This document shows, piece by piece, positions 17,801 through 26,419 of a stretch of DNA of 63,878 nucleotides. The stretch's first letter is position 1. Each line of letters begins with the position of its first letter. Under the pieces are notes generated by a model. The model saw only the letters and a list, made by a program, of their open reading frames with translations. It searched no databases and had not been told where the DNA came from. Source of the stretch: Myxococcales bacterium (GTDB taxonomy: Bacteria; Myxococcota; Myxococcia; Myxococcales; JAKAPL01); the NCBI GenBank assembly GCA_021783235.1, contig JAJXUD010000018.1, positions 1 to 63,878 on the forward strand, given 5' to 3'. The translations under genes and the position numbers were made by a program.

Positions 17801-18989
17801 CTAGAGCTCGGGAGCCGCAACTCCTCGGGGTGACGGGGCCCGATCGACCAGCTCGAAGAGCCCGACCTCGGTGGGCGCGCCGAGGCGGATCGGCAGGGTG
17901 TTCGCCGTGCCCCGCGAGACATGGAGGACGGAGCCCTCCCTCTGGAAGCGACCCGCGGTGAAGGGCGTCATCAACCGCGCGAGCGAGAGCGCTGGGTGCA
18001 GCCTCACCAGACCGAACTGCCCTCCGTGCGTGTGGCCGCTGAGGGTGACGGCGACTCGACGCGCGACCGCCGCGGGCCAGACGCTGGGATCGTGCGCGAG
18101 GAGGAGCACGGGCAGCCCCTCGGGCTTCGCCGCCAGCGCGGCGTCGAGATCGGCCTGCCGGGTCCAGCTGTCGTCGACCCCCCCGAGCCAGAAGGCGCTC
18201 CCGCCGCGCTGGATGACCTCGCCCCGATTGCGCAGGACGTGGACGCCGGCACGCTCGAGGACCGCGGCCACCGCGTCGCCATCGACGAAGTGATCGTGGT
18301 TGCCCAAGCACGCCCAGACGCCGAGCTTCGCGGGCAGCGCGGCCAGGATCGGCGCCACCAGCTCCGCCTCCTGGGGGCGCCGCGTTGACGATGTCCCCGG
18401 TGACCACCACCAGATCCGGCTCGAGGCGAGCCACCTGCCTCGCGATGCGGTTGAGCCGGCGCGCCCCCACCATGCCGCCGGCGTGTAGGTCGGAGAGCTG
18501 GACGACGCGCAGCCCGGAGAGCTCCGCGCCCATGCCGGGGAGCTCCAAGAGACCACGCTCGACGCGCGTCCAGAGCTGCCCGAGGCCGCCGCCGTAGAGC
18601 GCCATCACGAACGGCAGCGAGAGGCCGAAGAGCCGCATCGAGCTGGAGGGCAGCCCGAGGCCGAGCAGCCAGCGCCCGCCATCGAAGAGCGCGCCGAAGA
18701 GGGCGTAGCTCGAGCAGGCGAGGAGGAACAGGTAGGCTGGCGCGATGTAGCCGTACAGCAGCCACTCGGGGAGGAGGCTGGCGCGGTGCGCGTGCTGCCG
18801 GGGGAGGTGGATGAGCGGGGCCATCAGGGAGGCGATCGCCACCAGCGGCAGCACGCGGGAGAGAAAGAAGGCCAGCGCGCTCGAGTGAACGACCGAGGCG
18901 AGGCTCCGGGCGGTCGAGACCACCTCCAGCGCGGAGAGCGCCAGCAGTGCCAGGATGACGACGAGGAGGATCGGACGGCGACGCCGCAT
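17801..18989 (-). pseudogene. Membrane metallophosphoesterase, frameshifted
   Basis: The N-terminal part (ATG 18989, AAGGAT upstream) has about four membrane helices (6-26, 37-60, 77-101, 118-137) and starts the phosphoesterase domain with VVQLSDLHAGG and VVVTGDIVN. The rest is in another frame: LGVWACLGNHDHFVDG, LLLAHDPSVWPAA and LSGHTHGGQFG down to 17801. All metal-binding motifs (DxH, GD, GNHD, H, GHTH) survive when the two parts are joined. One extra base in a run of five (GGGGG at 18373-18377 on plus) explains the shift. Members such as YkuE hydrolyse UDP-diacylglucosamine-type substrates; this substrate is unknown. A sequencing error is possible, in which case the gene is intact. Confidence 0.85.
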
Positions 18990-19038
18990 GGGTAGATCCT
19001 TACCTCTCCTGCGTCCGAAAGCGGAGAGGGGCGGAGGG

Positions 19039-19193
19039 ATGGGAAGACAGCTGACCGTCGCGCTGGACGTGCTCGCGCTGGTGGCCGTACGCTGGTGGCC
19101 GTCGTGGTCGGCATGGACGTCCTGTTCTTCAGGAACCGGTTCTGGCCACGGCTGATGGGGAACGTCGGGGTCGTCTTGCTGTTCGGGGCGTGA
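19039..19193 (+). pseudogene. Small one-helix membrane protein gene broken by a 14-bp tandem duplication
   Basis: ATG 19039 (GGCGGAGGG just upstream) opens MGRQLTVALDVLALVAV. The sequence CGCTGGTGGCCGTA at 19076-19089 is repeated at 19090-19103 with one mismatch, which shifts the frame. Removing one copy restores LVAVVVGMDVLFFRNRFW, then PRLMGNVGVVLLFGA and a stop at 19191-19193, a compact hydrophobic protein of about 46 residues. It resembles small conserved membrane proteins, but I cannot name the family. Confidence 0.5.
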
Positions 19194-19386
19194 TCGCCTG
19201 CCCGAGTGGCCTCTGCATCAGCCGCTGCGCCAGGTACGGCAACGGCTCCACGGTGACCGAGCGCTCCTCCCGCCAGCGCCCGAGCAGGACGAACGCGCCC
19301 CGGCAAAGCCACCGCAAGCCTTCGGAGCCCCTGCGAGGCTCCTCGCAGAAATTGCCGAGGCGTCGACAGAGGTTGCGAGGTTCTCC

Positions 19387-20879
19387 ATGAACAACCAAAC
19401 GCTCGAAGCAGATTCTGCTTCGGCCGAAGCAGAATCACATTCGGACGAAGTAGAATGGCATTCGGCCGAAGTAGAATCACATTCGTCCGAAGTAGAATGG
19501 CATTCCGGCCGAAGTAGAATCACATTCGAGCGAAACAGAATGGCATTCGTCTGAAACAGATTCTGCTTCGGCCGAAGCAGAATCACATTCGGCCGAAGCA
19601 GAATGGCATTCGGCCGAAGCACGAATCACATTCGAGCGGAACAGAATGGCATTCGGCCGAAGCAGAATACAATTCGAGCGCAACAGAATGGCATTCGGCC
19701 GAAGCAGAATCCAATTCGAGCGAAACAGAATGGCATTCGGCCGAAACAGAATACAATTCGAGCGAAACAGAATGGCATTCGGCCGAAACAGAATACAATT
19801 CGAGCGCAACAGAATGGCATTCGGCCGAAGCACATTCTGCTTCGACCGAAGCAGAATCAGATCCAGCCAAAGCAGAATCTGTTTCGGCCAAAGCAGAACC
19901 ACATTCGCGCTGAGCAGATTCTGCTTTGCGCAACGCAGAATCTGCTTCGATCGAAATAGAATGTGCTTCGGCCAAAGCAGCATCTGTTTCGGCCAAAGCA
20001 GCATCTGTTTCGGCCAAAGCAGCATCTGTTTCGGCCGAATGAGAATCTGTTTCGGCCGAATGAGATTCTGCTTTGGCCTCGACCGGTTGTGCTTCGCCCG
20101 ATGAAGAATCCGTTTCGCGCTCGCCCGCTGGTGCTCGAGCCACGGCAGAATCCACCGAGGCCTCGGCCGATTCTGCTGCCACCAAAGTAGACTCCGCTTT
20201 GATTCCAGCCGATTGCACCTCGGCCGAGACGGATTCTGCGTCGGGCTCGACCGACCGCGCTTGGGCCGAAGCCCATTTCCCACCGGTCGAAGCGCATTCT
20301 GCCCGAGCCCGAGGAGAACGTGCTGCGACCGGCGCACGACGCCGGCAGCTCGAATCCGAATGCACTCCAGCCGGAGGGAAGCGCGCTCGGCCCGCAACAG
20401 AACGCACTCGGCCCCGATCCGAACGCGCTTCGCGCGCGACGCAATCTGCCGCCTACCGAGTTCGCTCTGCGCGGCCCGCGGCACGTCCGGTCGACTCCCC
20501 GGCAGATCCCGAGACCCCCGATCTATCGAGCATCGAGCGGCTCGCAGGCTTCCTCGCCCGCGTGCCAAGCTTCCCCGCGATGTCCATCCGAGTGCCCAAG
20601 GACCTCGGCCAACGCGCCATCGTCGCCGGCGAGCGGCGCACCGCAGGGCGGCCGCGCTCCTGGCTCCTGCGCCTCGAATGCGGCCACGTCCTGCGGCGGC
20701 CCACCTCGGCCGTGGAGAGCCTGCAGCGCGGCGGCCGGCTGGAATTCACGCCCGGCAAGACCTTCTGCGCCCTCTGCGACGCGCTCGGGCGGGCCTGGAG
20801 CGTGGTGAAGAACGCGACCGTGGCGAGGGGAACGCGCACGACCGTCCAGCGGTCGACCAGCCCCTGCTCGACGAGGTAG
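19387..20879 (+). pseudogene. Decayed heptapeptide-repeat gene with a zinc-ribbon-like C-terminus
   Basis: ATG 19387 has GAGG six bases upstream and reads MNNQTLEADSASAEAESH, followed by heptads of the form SAEAESH/SAETEYN. Extra bases near 19505 and at 19622 shift the frame twice. After the second shift the frame runs to 20879 except for TGA stops at 19911, 20040 and 20061. Past the array it encodes about 120 non-repeated residues, SMSIRVPKDLG-like with WLLRLECGHVLRR and KTFCALC, a possible Cys/His metal site. The plan would be an acidic Ser/Ala stalk plus a C-terminal domain. The last uninterrupted stretch is 20064-20879. The opposite strand is also open across the array, so coding strand is not certain. 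Confidence 0.5.
19405..20420. repeat. 21-bp minisatellite array
   Basis: Tandem units of 21 bases with core GGCCGAAGCAGAAT followed by two variable bases and CATTC. Units are near-perfect from about 19405 to 20062 (about 31 copies) and then decay to about 20420. At 19627-19830 two unit types alternate, giving a 42-base higher-order repeat of about five copies. Three identical units with core CGGCCAAAGCAGCATCTG lie at 19971-20033. The array is much poorer in GC than its surroundings. Because 21 is a multiple of three, all copies translate as heptads. Confidence 0.9.
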
Positions 20880-21079
20880 TAGACCTTCCCCGAGGATTCC
20901 ATGGGCTCGATCTACGCGGCGCAGTGGGGTGCGGGCAACCACCGTGCCCCCGGGCTGCCGTCGGGCGGCATCGGCCCTCCGAGCGATGGCCAGGGCCCCC
21001 TGCCCTCGTCAGGCTACCGGGACCGACGACCGCCCGCCCATTCCGCCGTCGGCCCCCCGCGGTATGCTCGCCAGCGAGC

Positions 21080-21692
21080 ATGACCGTCGCCGACTTCATC
21101 GCCCGCTGGTCCGCCTCGGGCGCCTCCGAGCGGGCCAACAAGGATCTCTTCTTCGCCGAGCTGTGCGACGTCCTCGAGGTCCCGCGCCCCGAGCCGGCCA
21201 CCGGCAAGGAGAGGGCGATCCACGAGCCCGGCCTCGTCTCCGTCCTGCGCCAGATCCACGACGACCTCGAGGCCGCCGTCTTCGACGCCGACGGCTGGCC
21301 GCACGACCTCACGGACGAGCAGATCCTGGAGCGGCTCGTCGCCCTGAACCGCGAGCGCGCGGACGAGGAGCAGCGCGGCCTCGTCCGCTGGCTCCGCCCC
21401 GACTTCCCGTCGAAGGGCAAGGCCCCAGAGCCCAGCCAGGCCGAGATGCTTGCCCTCCCCGCCCCACGCCCCACCGCCGGCGAGCCCCTCCCCTGGCCCA
21501 AGAGCCTCCCCGAACGGAGCGCCGCCGGCCAGCCGCGGCCAGGACCTCCTCACCATCGCCGCCATCTTCAAGCGCGCCCCCCGCAAGGACATCGACCTCG
21601 CCCTGGACTCCCTCGCCGCCCTCGGCCTCGCCGTCGCCTACGACACCCAAGACGGCCGCCAGTGGCGCCTGACGGCAAGGCGTGCGGCGTGA
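21080..21692 (+). pseudogene. Internally deleted remnant of an MmeI-like restriction-modification enzyme
   Basis: ATG 21080 gives MTVADFIARWSASGASERAN, then LCDVLEVPRPEPATGKE, as at the N-terminus of large single-chain DNA methyltransferase/type IIL enzymes of about 900-1000 residues. Directly after comes RAIHEPGLVSVLRQIHDDLE, AAVFDADGWPHDLTDEQILE and RLVALNRERADEEQ, which belongs to their C-terminus. The nuclease and methyltransferase core is missing, with the junction near 21206-21215. A frameshift near 21515 then moves the end (LLTIAAIFKRAPRKDIDLAL) into another frame that stops at 21692. It cannot cut or methylate DNA. Identification is from memory of the family. Confidence 0.75.
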
Positions 21693-21760
21693 GGCATGTC
21701 GACCGATGCTCCCAGGCGTCAGAGCCTGATCCGACAATGTGATTAGTGATGGAGTGTGTA

Positions 21761-23044
21761 ATGACGCAGGGGAATATCGTCTGGGTTCTCGGGGCGGGAT
21801 TCAGTAAGCCACTGGGGGGCCCCTTGCTCCGGGACCTATTAGGCCCGAACTCGATAGAAGAGATGCGCAGCCGGTTTCCGACGGAGATCTATCGATCGCC
21901 TTGGGCCGAAGGGCCTGAGCGTTTGGCTCTCGAGGCTGCTTTGTGGAGCTTCGGCTATGGGACGGAGTTCCGTTCAGGGCATTACTGGCCAAGCGACGGC
22001 AACATCGAACGTGGCGAGGCTCTTTGGGACGACGCGGAGGACTTTCTCGATCACTTGGACCTCGCCGCTTCGAGCCCTTTGGGGTCCTTGGTCCCCTCCG
22101 ATTGGGTTCAGGGCGATAGGGCGGCTCAGCTCCCTGGGGTCGCAAGGCGCCGGCTCGCCCGGATCTTGTTCCGGTTCTTAGAGAAGCCAGAGGTACAAGC
22201 TACACTTGGAGACAGGGCGACTCGAGTCCCATCTACGCCCCACGACGTCATCCTCCTCATCAAAAAAATGAACCAGGAAGCCCGTCGGATGATGGCCGCC
22301 CAGTGCTCCGCCTTCATGTACGAGTCGAGCGACGAGACGGAGCGCTGGGCGCCGTTCAAGAAGTGGGGCGCCTCGCTCGGCCCCAATAGCACGGTGATCA
22401 CCTTCAACTACGATTGCGCGGCGGAGCGGGCTGCGGGAGGCAACCTGGGCGTGGCCCTCCAACCGGCCGCCTCGCCGGATGGAAAGGCGCGGCTCTACAA
22501 ACTCCATGGGTCCACGGATTGGGTCAGGGTTCAGAACGGAGGAAAGGGCTGCCAGCTCACCCGTCAGGAATGGGGCGGCTTGAATCTCGATCACGCCAGG
22601 ATCTGCATCGGTACGCCTGGTCCCGGCAAGCGGGAGGTCTCCAGCTACCTGCAGCCTCTGTGGGACGAGGCCATGAAGGCGATCCGCCAGGCCGAGGCGA
22701 TCATCTTCGTCGGCTATCGCTTCCCTCCCTCAGACTCCGACGCTCGCGAGAAGATCCTGGACGCCATCCAGAGCAACGAGTCGCCCCGATTGGTGCTGCA
22801 CACGGTTCTTGGACCGGACGTTCACGCCGAGAGCACGAGCCGCCTCAAGGGCCTTCTGCTGTCTCGCTTGCATGGCCGAGAGCCAATGAAACTCTATGCC
22901 CCCAACGACCGGAACGAGCAGGACCGGCGCTCTGGCGCCGATGGGAAATGGTACGCGGTGCTTTCGCACCCGCTCTATTCGCAGGATTTCGTCAGCGCCA
23001 CAGGCGATCCGTTCCGAGTCCGTTTCCCGTCACAGCTTCAGTAG
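21761..23044 (+). CDS. SIR2-like domain protein, probable NAD-using defence effector
   Basis: 427 residues from ATG 21761, chosen because GGAG lies six bases upstream. It has the SIR2-like nucleotide-binding pattern: VWVLGAGFSKPLGG (GAG at 11-13), VITFNYDCAAE (N216, D218), LYKLHGSTDW (H249) and IIFVGYRFPPSD near 317. In anti-phage SIR2 proteins the Asn and His are the NAD-hydrolysing residues and both are present. There is no transmembrane segment. GC is lower than in flanking core genes, which suggests transfer. It sits between a restriction-modification remnant and two unknown genes (23111, 23584), a typical defence-island setting. NADase activity is inferred, not shown. Confidence 0.82.
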   Translation: MTQGNIVWVLGAGFSKPLGGPLLRDLLGPNSIEEMRSRFPTEIYRSPWAEGPERLALEAALWSFGYGTEFRSGHYWPSDGNIERGEALWDDAEDFLDHLDLAASSPLGSLVPSDWVQGDRAAQLPGVARRRLARILFRFLEKPEVQATLGDRATRVPSTPHDVILLIKKMNQEARRMMAAQCSAFMYESSDETERWAPFKKWGASLGPNSTVITFNYDCAAERAAGGNLGVALQPAASPDGKARLYKLHGSTDWVRVQNGGKGCQLTRQEWGGLNLDHARICIGTPGPGKREVSSYLQPLWDEAMKAIRQAEAIIFVGYRFPPSDSDAREKILDAIQSNESPRLVLHTVLGPDVHAESTSRLKGLLLSRLHGREPMKLYAPNDRNEQDRRSGADGKWYAVLSHPLYSQDFVSATGDPFRVRFPSQLQ

Positions 23045-23110
23045 ACCGATGCAGGCCCGAGACGGCTTTCTTGACCCGCATGCTACGATCCGGTCTGGAG
23101 GTAGGTTCGG

Positions 23111-23587
23111 TTGACCGATGAAGTCCTCACCGACGAACGGATCGCGCATCTGCTTGGGATGCCAAAGCGACTGATGAGCGATCCCGGGAAATGGGCGCGC
23201 AAGCCGGGCCATGAGCAGATTGGCTGCGAATACCGAGGAGAGAACGATGAAAGGTTTCATTTCTTCGCTCGAAAGAACCTCAGACTTTCAGAGGATTTCT
23301 CTTGTGGCCTGCGCTGGCTGTCGCCGGGCGGCGAGGAGACGATTCTCATCCGCTTCAATGGCCGTAGTCACTCCCATGGCAATGCACTTGGCGAACCGCT
23401 CCTCACGCTGGAATTCCACGTCCATCGCGCACTTGGGCGCTACCTGGAACGCGGCCTGAAGTCCGATGCCTACGCCGAACAACCCAGGTTTCCCTATGCC
23501 ACGGTGGTGCAGGCGGCCCATCATCTCGCAAGAGAGTGCGCGCTCGATTCTCTTCCAAGGATCCTGATTCAGGCGGATCTCCTTTGA
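23111..23587 (+). CDS. Small unknown protein, partner of the DUF1828-type gene
   Basis: 158 residues from TTG 23111, with GGAGGTAGG a few bases upstream. It reads LLGMPKRLMSDPGKWARKPG, then ERFHFFARKNLRLSEDFSCG and LLTLEFHVHRALGRYLE. The pattern recalls DUF6978-type proteins, which occur beside DUF1828 genes, but this is only a weak recollection. It has no signal peptide or membrane helix. Its stop overlaps the next start (TTGA), so the two are translationally coupled and probably interact. It follows the SIR2-like gene by 66 bases on the same strand. Confidence 0.7.
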   Translation: MTDEVLTDERIAHLLGMPKRLMSDPGKWARKPGHEQIGCEYRGENDERFHFFARKNLRLSEDFSCGLRWLSPGGEETILIRFNGRSHSHGNALGEPLLTLEFHVHRALGRYLERGLKSDAYAEQPRFPYATVVQAAHHLARECALDSLPRILIQADLL

Positions 23588-24354
23588 CCCTCGACCACGC
23601 CCAGATCCAAGCGCTCCTCTGCAAGGCGCTCTGCGCCGATGTCCGGGTTCACGCCCGCGAGGACGACCGGCTGCTCGTCGAGACCCCGTTCTCGTTCCCG
23701 GACGGCGACCGGTTCTCGCTCTTCCTCGAGGGGCAGCCGGGCGGCGTCCGCGTCACCGACCTGGGACAGACCCTCATGCACCTGAGCTACGAGGAGGACA
23801 TCGACAAGCTCCGCAATGGGACGCGAGCTCGACTGCTCGACCGGATCCTCTCTGAGGCGCGGGTCTCCGAGGACGATGGCGCGTTCTTCGTCGACGTGAC
23901 GCCCGACGAGATCCCCGGTGCGGTCTTTCGCCTCGGCCAGACCCTCACCCGAATCCACGACCTCTCGTTTCTGAAGCGCTCCCGGGTCGAGTCGACGTTC
24001 TACGAGGACCTCGAGCGAACCCTCGAGGAGATCGTCCCCGGAAAGGTCACGAAGGACTTCCTCCTGCCGATCCAGGACGCCGAGAACTACAAGGCCGACT
24101 TCAAGATCGAATCGAAGGGCGACCCGCTCTTCCTCTTCGGCATCCCCAGTCGGGACAAGGCCCGGCTGACCACCATCGTCTTGCAGCACTTCGTCGTGGA
24201 GAAGGTGCCGTTCGATTCGCTGCTCGTCTTCGCCGACCAGAAGGACATCCCGCGGCCCGATCTCGCGCGGCTGTCCAACGTCGGCGGCGAGATGGTCGCG
24301 TCGCTGGACGCCCGCGAGGACCTCGAGCGCAAGCTCCTCAAGAAGGCCGCATAG
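23584..24354 (+). CDS. DUF1828/DUF1829-type protein
   Basis: 256 residues from TTG 23584 (TTGA overlap with the previous stop). The N-terminal half has LLVETPFSFPDGDRFSLFLE and GGVRVTDLGQTLMHLSYEE, the DUF1828 pattern (small beta-rich domain with a TDxG motif). The C-terminal half (VESTFYEDLERTLEEIVPGK, NYKADFKIESKGDPLFLFG, FADQKDIPRPDLARLSNVGG) fits DUF1829. The function is unknown. Such genes occur near toxin-antitoxin and phage-related loci. It closes the three-gene cluster with the SIR2-like gene. Confidence 0.78.
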   Translation: MTLDHAQIQALLCKALCADVRVHAREDDRLLVETPFSFPDGDRFSLFLEGQPGGVRVTDLGQTLMHLSYEEDIDKLRNGTRARLLDRILSEARVSEDDGAFFVDVTPDEIPGAVFRLGQTLTRIHDLSFLKRSRVESTFYEDLERTLEEIVPGKVTKDFLLPIQDAENYKADFKIESKGDPLFLFGIPSRDKARLTTIVLQHFVVEKVPFDSLLVFADQKDIPRPDLARLSNVGGEMVASLDAREDLERKLLKKAA

Positions 24355-24624
24355 CTCGGGGCAGCCCAACCGAGGAGCGAAAGGGCCCCTCGACAGCCGA
24401 AAGAGCCGTTCGTTGAGGCCGGCCGGGGACCCAGCTCCTCGCCGCCCCCGACCAACGGCGAGGGCTGGTGCTCCCCTCTCCCGCCGCTCTCGCTGTTGAC
24501 AACTGCTTTGACAGAGCGACCTCGACGCTCCACGGTCGGCGGCACTCTGGACGCAGCGGCTCTCGGCGACGGCCCAGACTCACTGGGGTTTCCGCTGGCA
24601 CGACGCCTGCTTCGAGCATTCGCC

Positions 24625-26397
24625 ATGACCCTTCGAACGCTTCGACGACCCGCGCTCGCGGGCCTCGCGCTGCTCTCGGCGTGCGGCGGCCTCGACTCCT
24701 CCCACCCCGGCGTCGCGGCCGGCCCGCAGGTCGGCACGCTCGAGCAGGCGGGGACCGTCTGCGCGACCGGCGGGACGGTGGAGGGCATCGACGTCTCCGA
24801 CTGGCAGGGGAGCGTCAACTGGGCGCAGGTCGCGGCCTCGGGGCGCAAGTTCGCCTTCGCGAAGGCGAGCCAGGGAGATTACTTCCGGTCGAGCAGCTTC
24901 GGCGCGAACTGGGCGGGGATGAAGGCGAACGGGCTCGTGCGCGGCGCCTACCACTGGATCGACGGCACCGTCGGCGGGGCGGCCCAGGCCGACTACTACC
25001 TCGCCACCGTCGGCGGCTTCGGCCCGGGCGACCTGCCGCCCACCATCGACTGGGAGTGCAACTCCACGAGCTGCGGCAACGCCGGCAGCGTCTCGAACGG
25101 CCAGCTCGCCCAGGTCGTCGCCGACTTCATCGCCGAGATCAAGGCGAAGACCGGCCTGCCGACGATCATCTACACGAGCCCCGGCATCTACGCGGGCTTC
25201 GGCTCGCCGGGGCAGTTCGGCGGCGACCCCTTCTGGGAGGCGAACTGGGGCGTCTCGTGCCCGGACGTCCCCTCGCCCTGGACCGGCTGGACCTTCTGGC
25301 AGTACTCGGACGTCGGCAGCGTTCCCGGCATCGCCGGCAAGGTCGATCTCGACCAGTTCAACGGCAACCTCGCGGCGCTCGACGCCTTCGCGAAGTCGGA
25401 CCAACCGCCCCAGGGCTGGCTCGACAGCGTCGACTGCACGCAGATCGCCGGCTGGACCTACGACCCCGACAGCCCGAGCACGGCCATCTTCGCCGACGTC
25501 TACTTCGGCGGCCCCGCCGGCTCCGGCGCCACCGGGGTCCGGCTGACGGCCGGCAACCCGCGCCAGGATCTCTGCAGCGCCATCGGCAGCTGCGACCACG
25601 GCTACTCCATGCCGACGCCGATGGGCGAGATGGACGGCGCCGCCCACGCCATCTACGTCTACGGCATCGATCCGTCGGGCAACGGCGACAACCCGCTCCT
25701 CTCGGGCGCGCCGAAGAGCCTCAGCTGCCCGCCGCCGCCGCTGCCCTTCGACCCCGCGATCAAGCGGCACATCGCGGACCCCACGGTCTACGCGGCCTGG
25801 AACTACGACCCGCTCACCGACTTCGACCGGCTGCCGGCCGCGAAGATCGACGCCCTGCCGCAAGGCGCCGACACCCCGGCCTCCCCGTCGCTCGTCACGC
25901 CGAACGACGGCAGCGGGGCGGTCTACCTCGTCGACGGCCAGACGCTGCGCCACGTCCAGGATCCCGCCTCGATGACGGCCTGGCACTTCGACTGGAACGC
26001 CATCGTCAAGACGCCCGTCGCCCAGGTCGACGCCTACGCCATGGGGCCCCCCTGGCCCTTGCGGCCGTACGTCGTGCAGGGCACGGGCCCGGCGCTCTAC
26101 ATCGTCGACGTGCCGCCGTTCCCGCCCGACGCCGGCACGCCAGCCGACGCGGGCGCCCCGGGAGACGCCGGGCCGGCGGCGACCGACGCGGGAGGGGCGA
26201 GCGACGCCGGCGCAGTCTCGTCCGACGGCGGCGAGATCGCCGACGGCGGAACGATCGGCGACGGCGGGGGCGTGGGCGAGACCCACGCCATCGCCCACGG
26301 CGGCGGCTGCGGCTGCACCGAGACGCCGGACGGGCTGCCCTCCTTCGCGCTGCTCGTCGCCCTCGGCCTCGCGTCGCTCCGGCGCCGGCGACCGTGA
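24625..26397 (+). CDS. GH25-family lysozyme lipoprotein with MYXO-CTERM tail
   Basis: 590 residues from ATG 24625, which starts a lipoprotein signal (ALAGLALLSACGG). The GH25 domain (about 53-255) has GIDVSDWQG (D56, D59) and TIDWE with D142/E144, the catalytic DxE of muramidases. A middle region with Cys residues (WLDSVDCTQIAGWTYDPDS) resembles a carbohydrate-recognition or wall-associated module. Asp-Ala-Gly spacers lead to GGGCGCTE, a hydrophobic segment and RRRRP, the myxobacterial sorting signal. It probably cuts peptidoglycan of prey or self from the cell surface. Both lipoprotein and sorting signals are present. Confidence 0.9.
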   Translation: MTLRTLRRPALAGLALLSACGGLDSSHPGVAAGPQVGTLEQAGTVCATGGTVEGIDVSDWQGSVNWAQVAASGRKFAFAKASQGDYFRSSSFGANWAGMKANGLVRGAYHWIDGTVGGAAQADYYLATVGGFGPGDLPPTIDWECNSTSCGNAGSVSNGQLAQVVADFIAEIKAKTGLPTIIYTSPGIYAGFGSPGQFGGDPFWEANWGVSCPDVPSPWTGWTFWQYSDVGSVPGIAGKVDLDQFNGNLAALDAFAKSDQPPQGWLDSVDCTQIAGWTYDPDSPSTAIFADVYFGGPAGSGATGVRLTAGNPRQDLCSAIGSCDHGYSMPTPMGEMDGAAHAIYVYGIDPSGNGDNPLLSGAPKSLSCPPPPLPFDPAIKRHIADPTVYAAWNYDPLTDFDRLPAAKIDALPQGADTPASPSLVTPNDGSGAVYLVDGQTLRHVQDPASMTAWHFDWNAIVKTPVAQVDAYAMGPPWPLRPYVVQGTGPALYIVDVPPFPPDAGTPADAGAPGDAGPAATDAGGASDAGAVSSDGGEIADGGTIGDGGGVGETHAIAHGGGCGCTETPDGLPSFALLVALGLASLRRRRP

Positions 26398-26419
26398 GGG
26401 CGCGCGCCGGCCCGTCCGA

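Noticed and set aside
19405-20420. CRISPR array
   Set aside because: Units are directly tandem with no unique spacers, length is 21 bases and every unit drifts; no cas genes are near.
19477-20568. Minus-strand protein with LRPNAIL-type repeats
   Set aside because: A 21-base unit without stops is open in several frames on both strands. The plus frame has the better start signal and a plausible C-terminal domain, though it is broken, so the minus frame was not called; some doubt remains.
20453-20902. Minus-strand frame opposite the C-terminal part of the heptad-repeat gene (begins MESSGKVYYLVEQGLVDRW)
   Set aside because: Its first 50 codons look protein-like, and third-position GC cannot separate the strands here, but the remainder is low complexity and the plus frame has the Cys/His motif.
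24490-24520. Two TTGACA-like boxes before the GH25 gene as a promoter
   Set aside because: No acceptable -10 box lies 16-18 bases after either of them.
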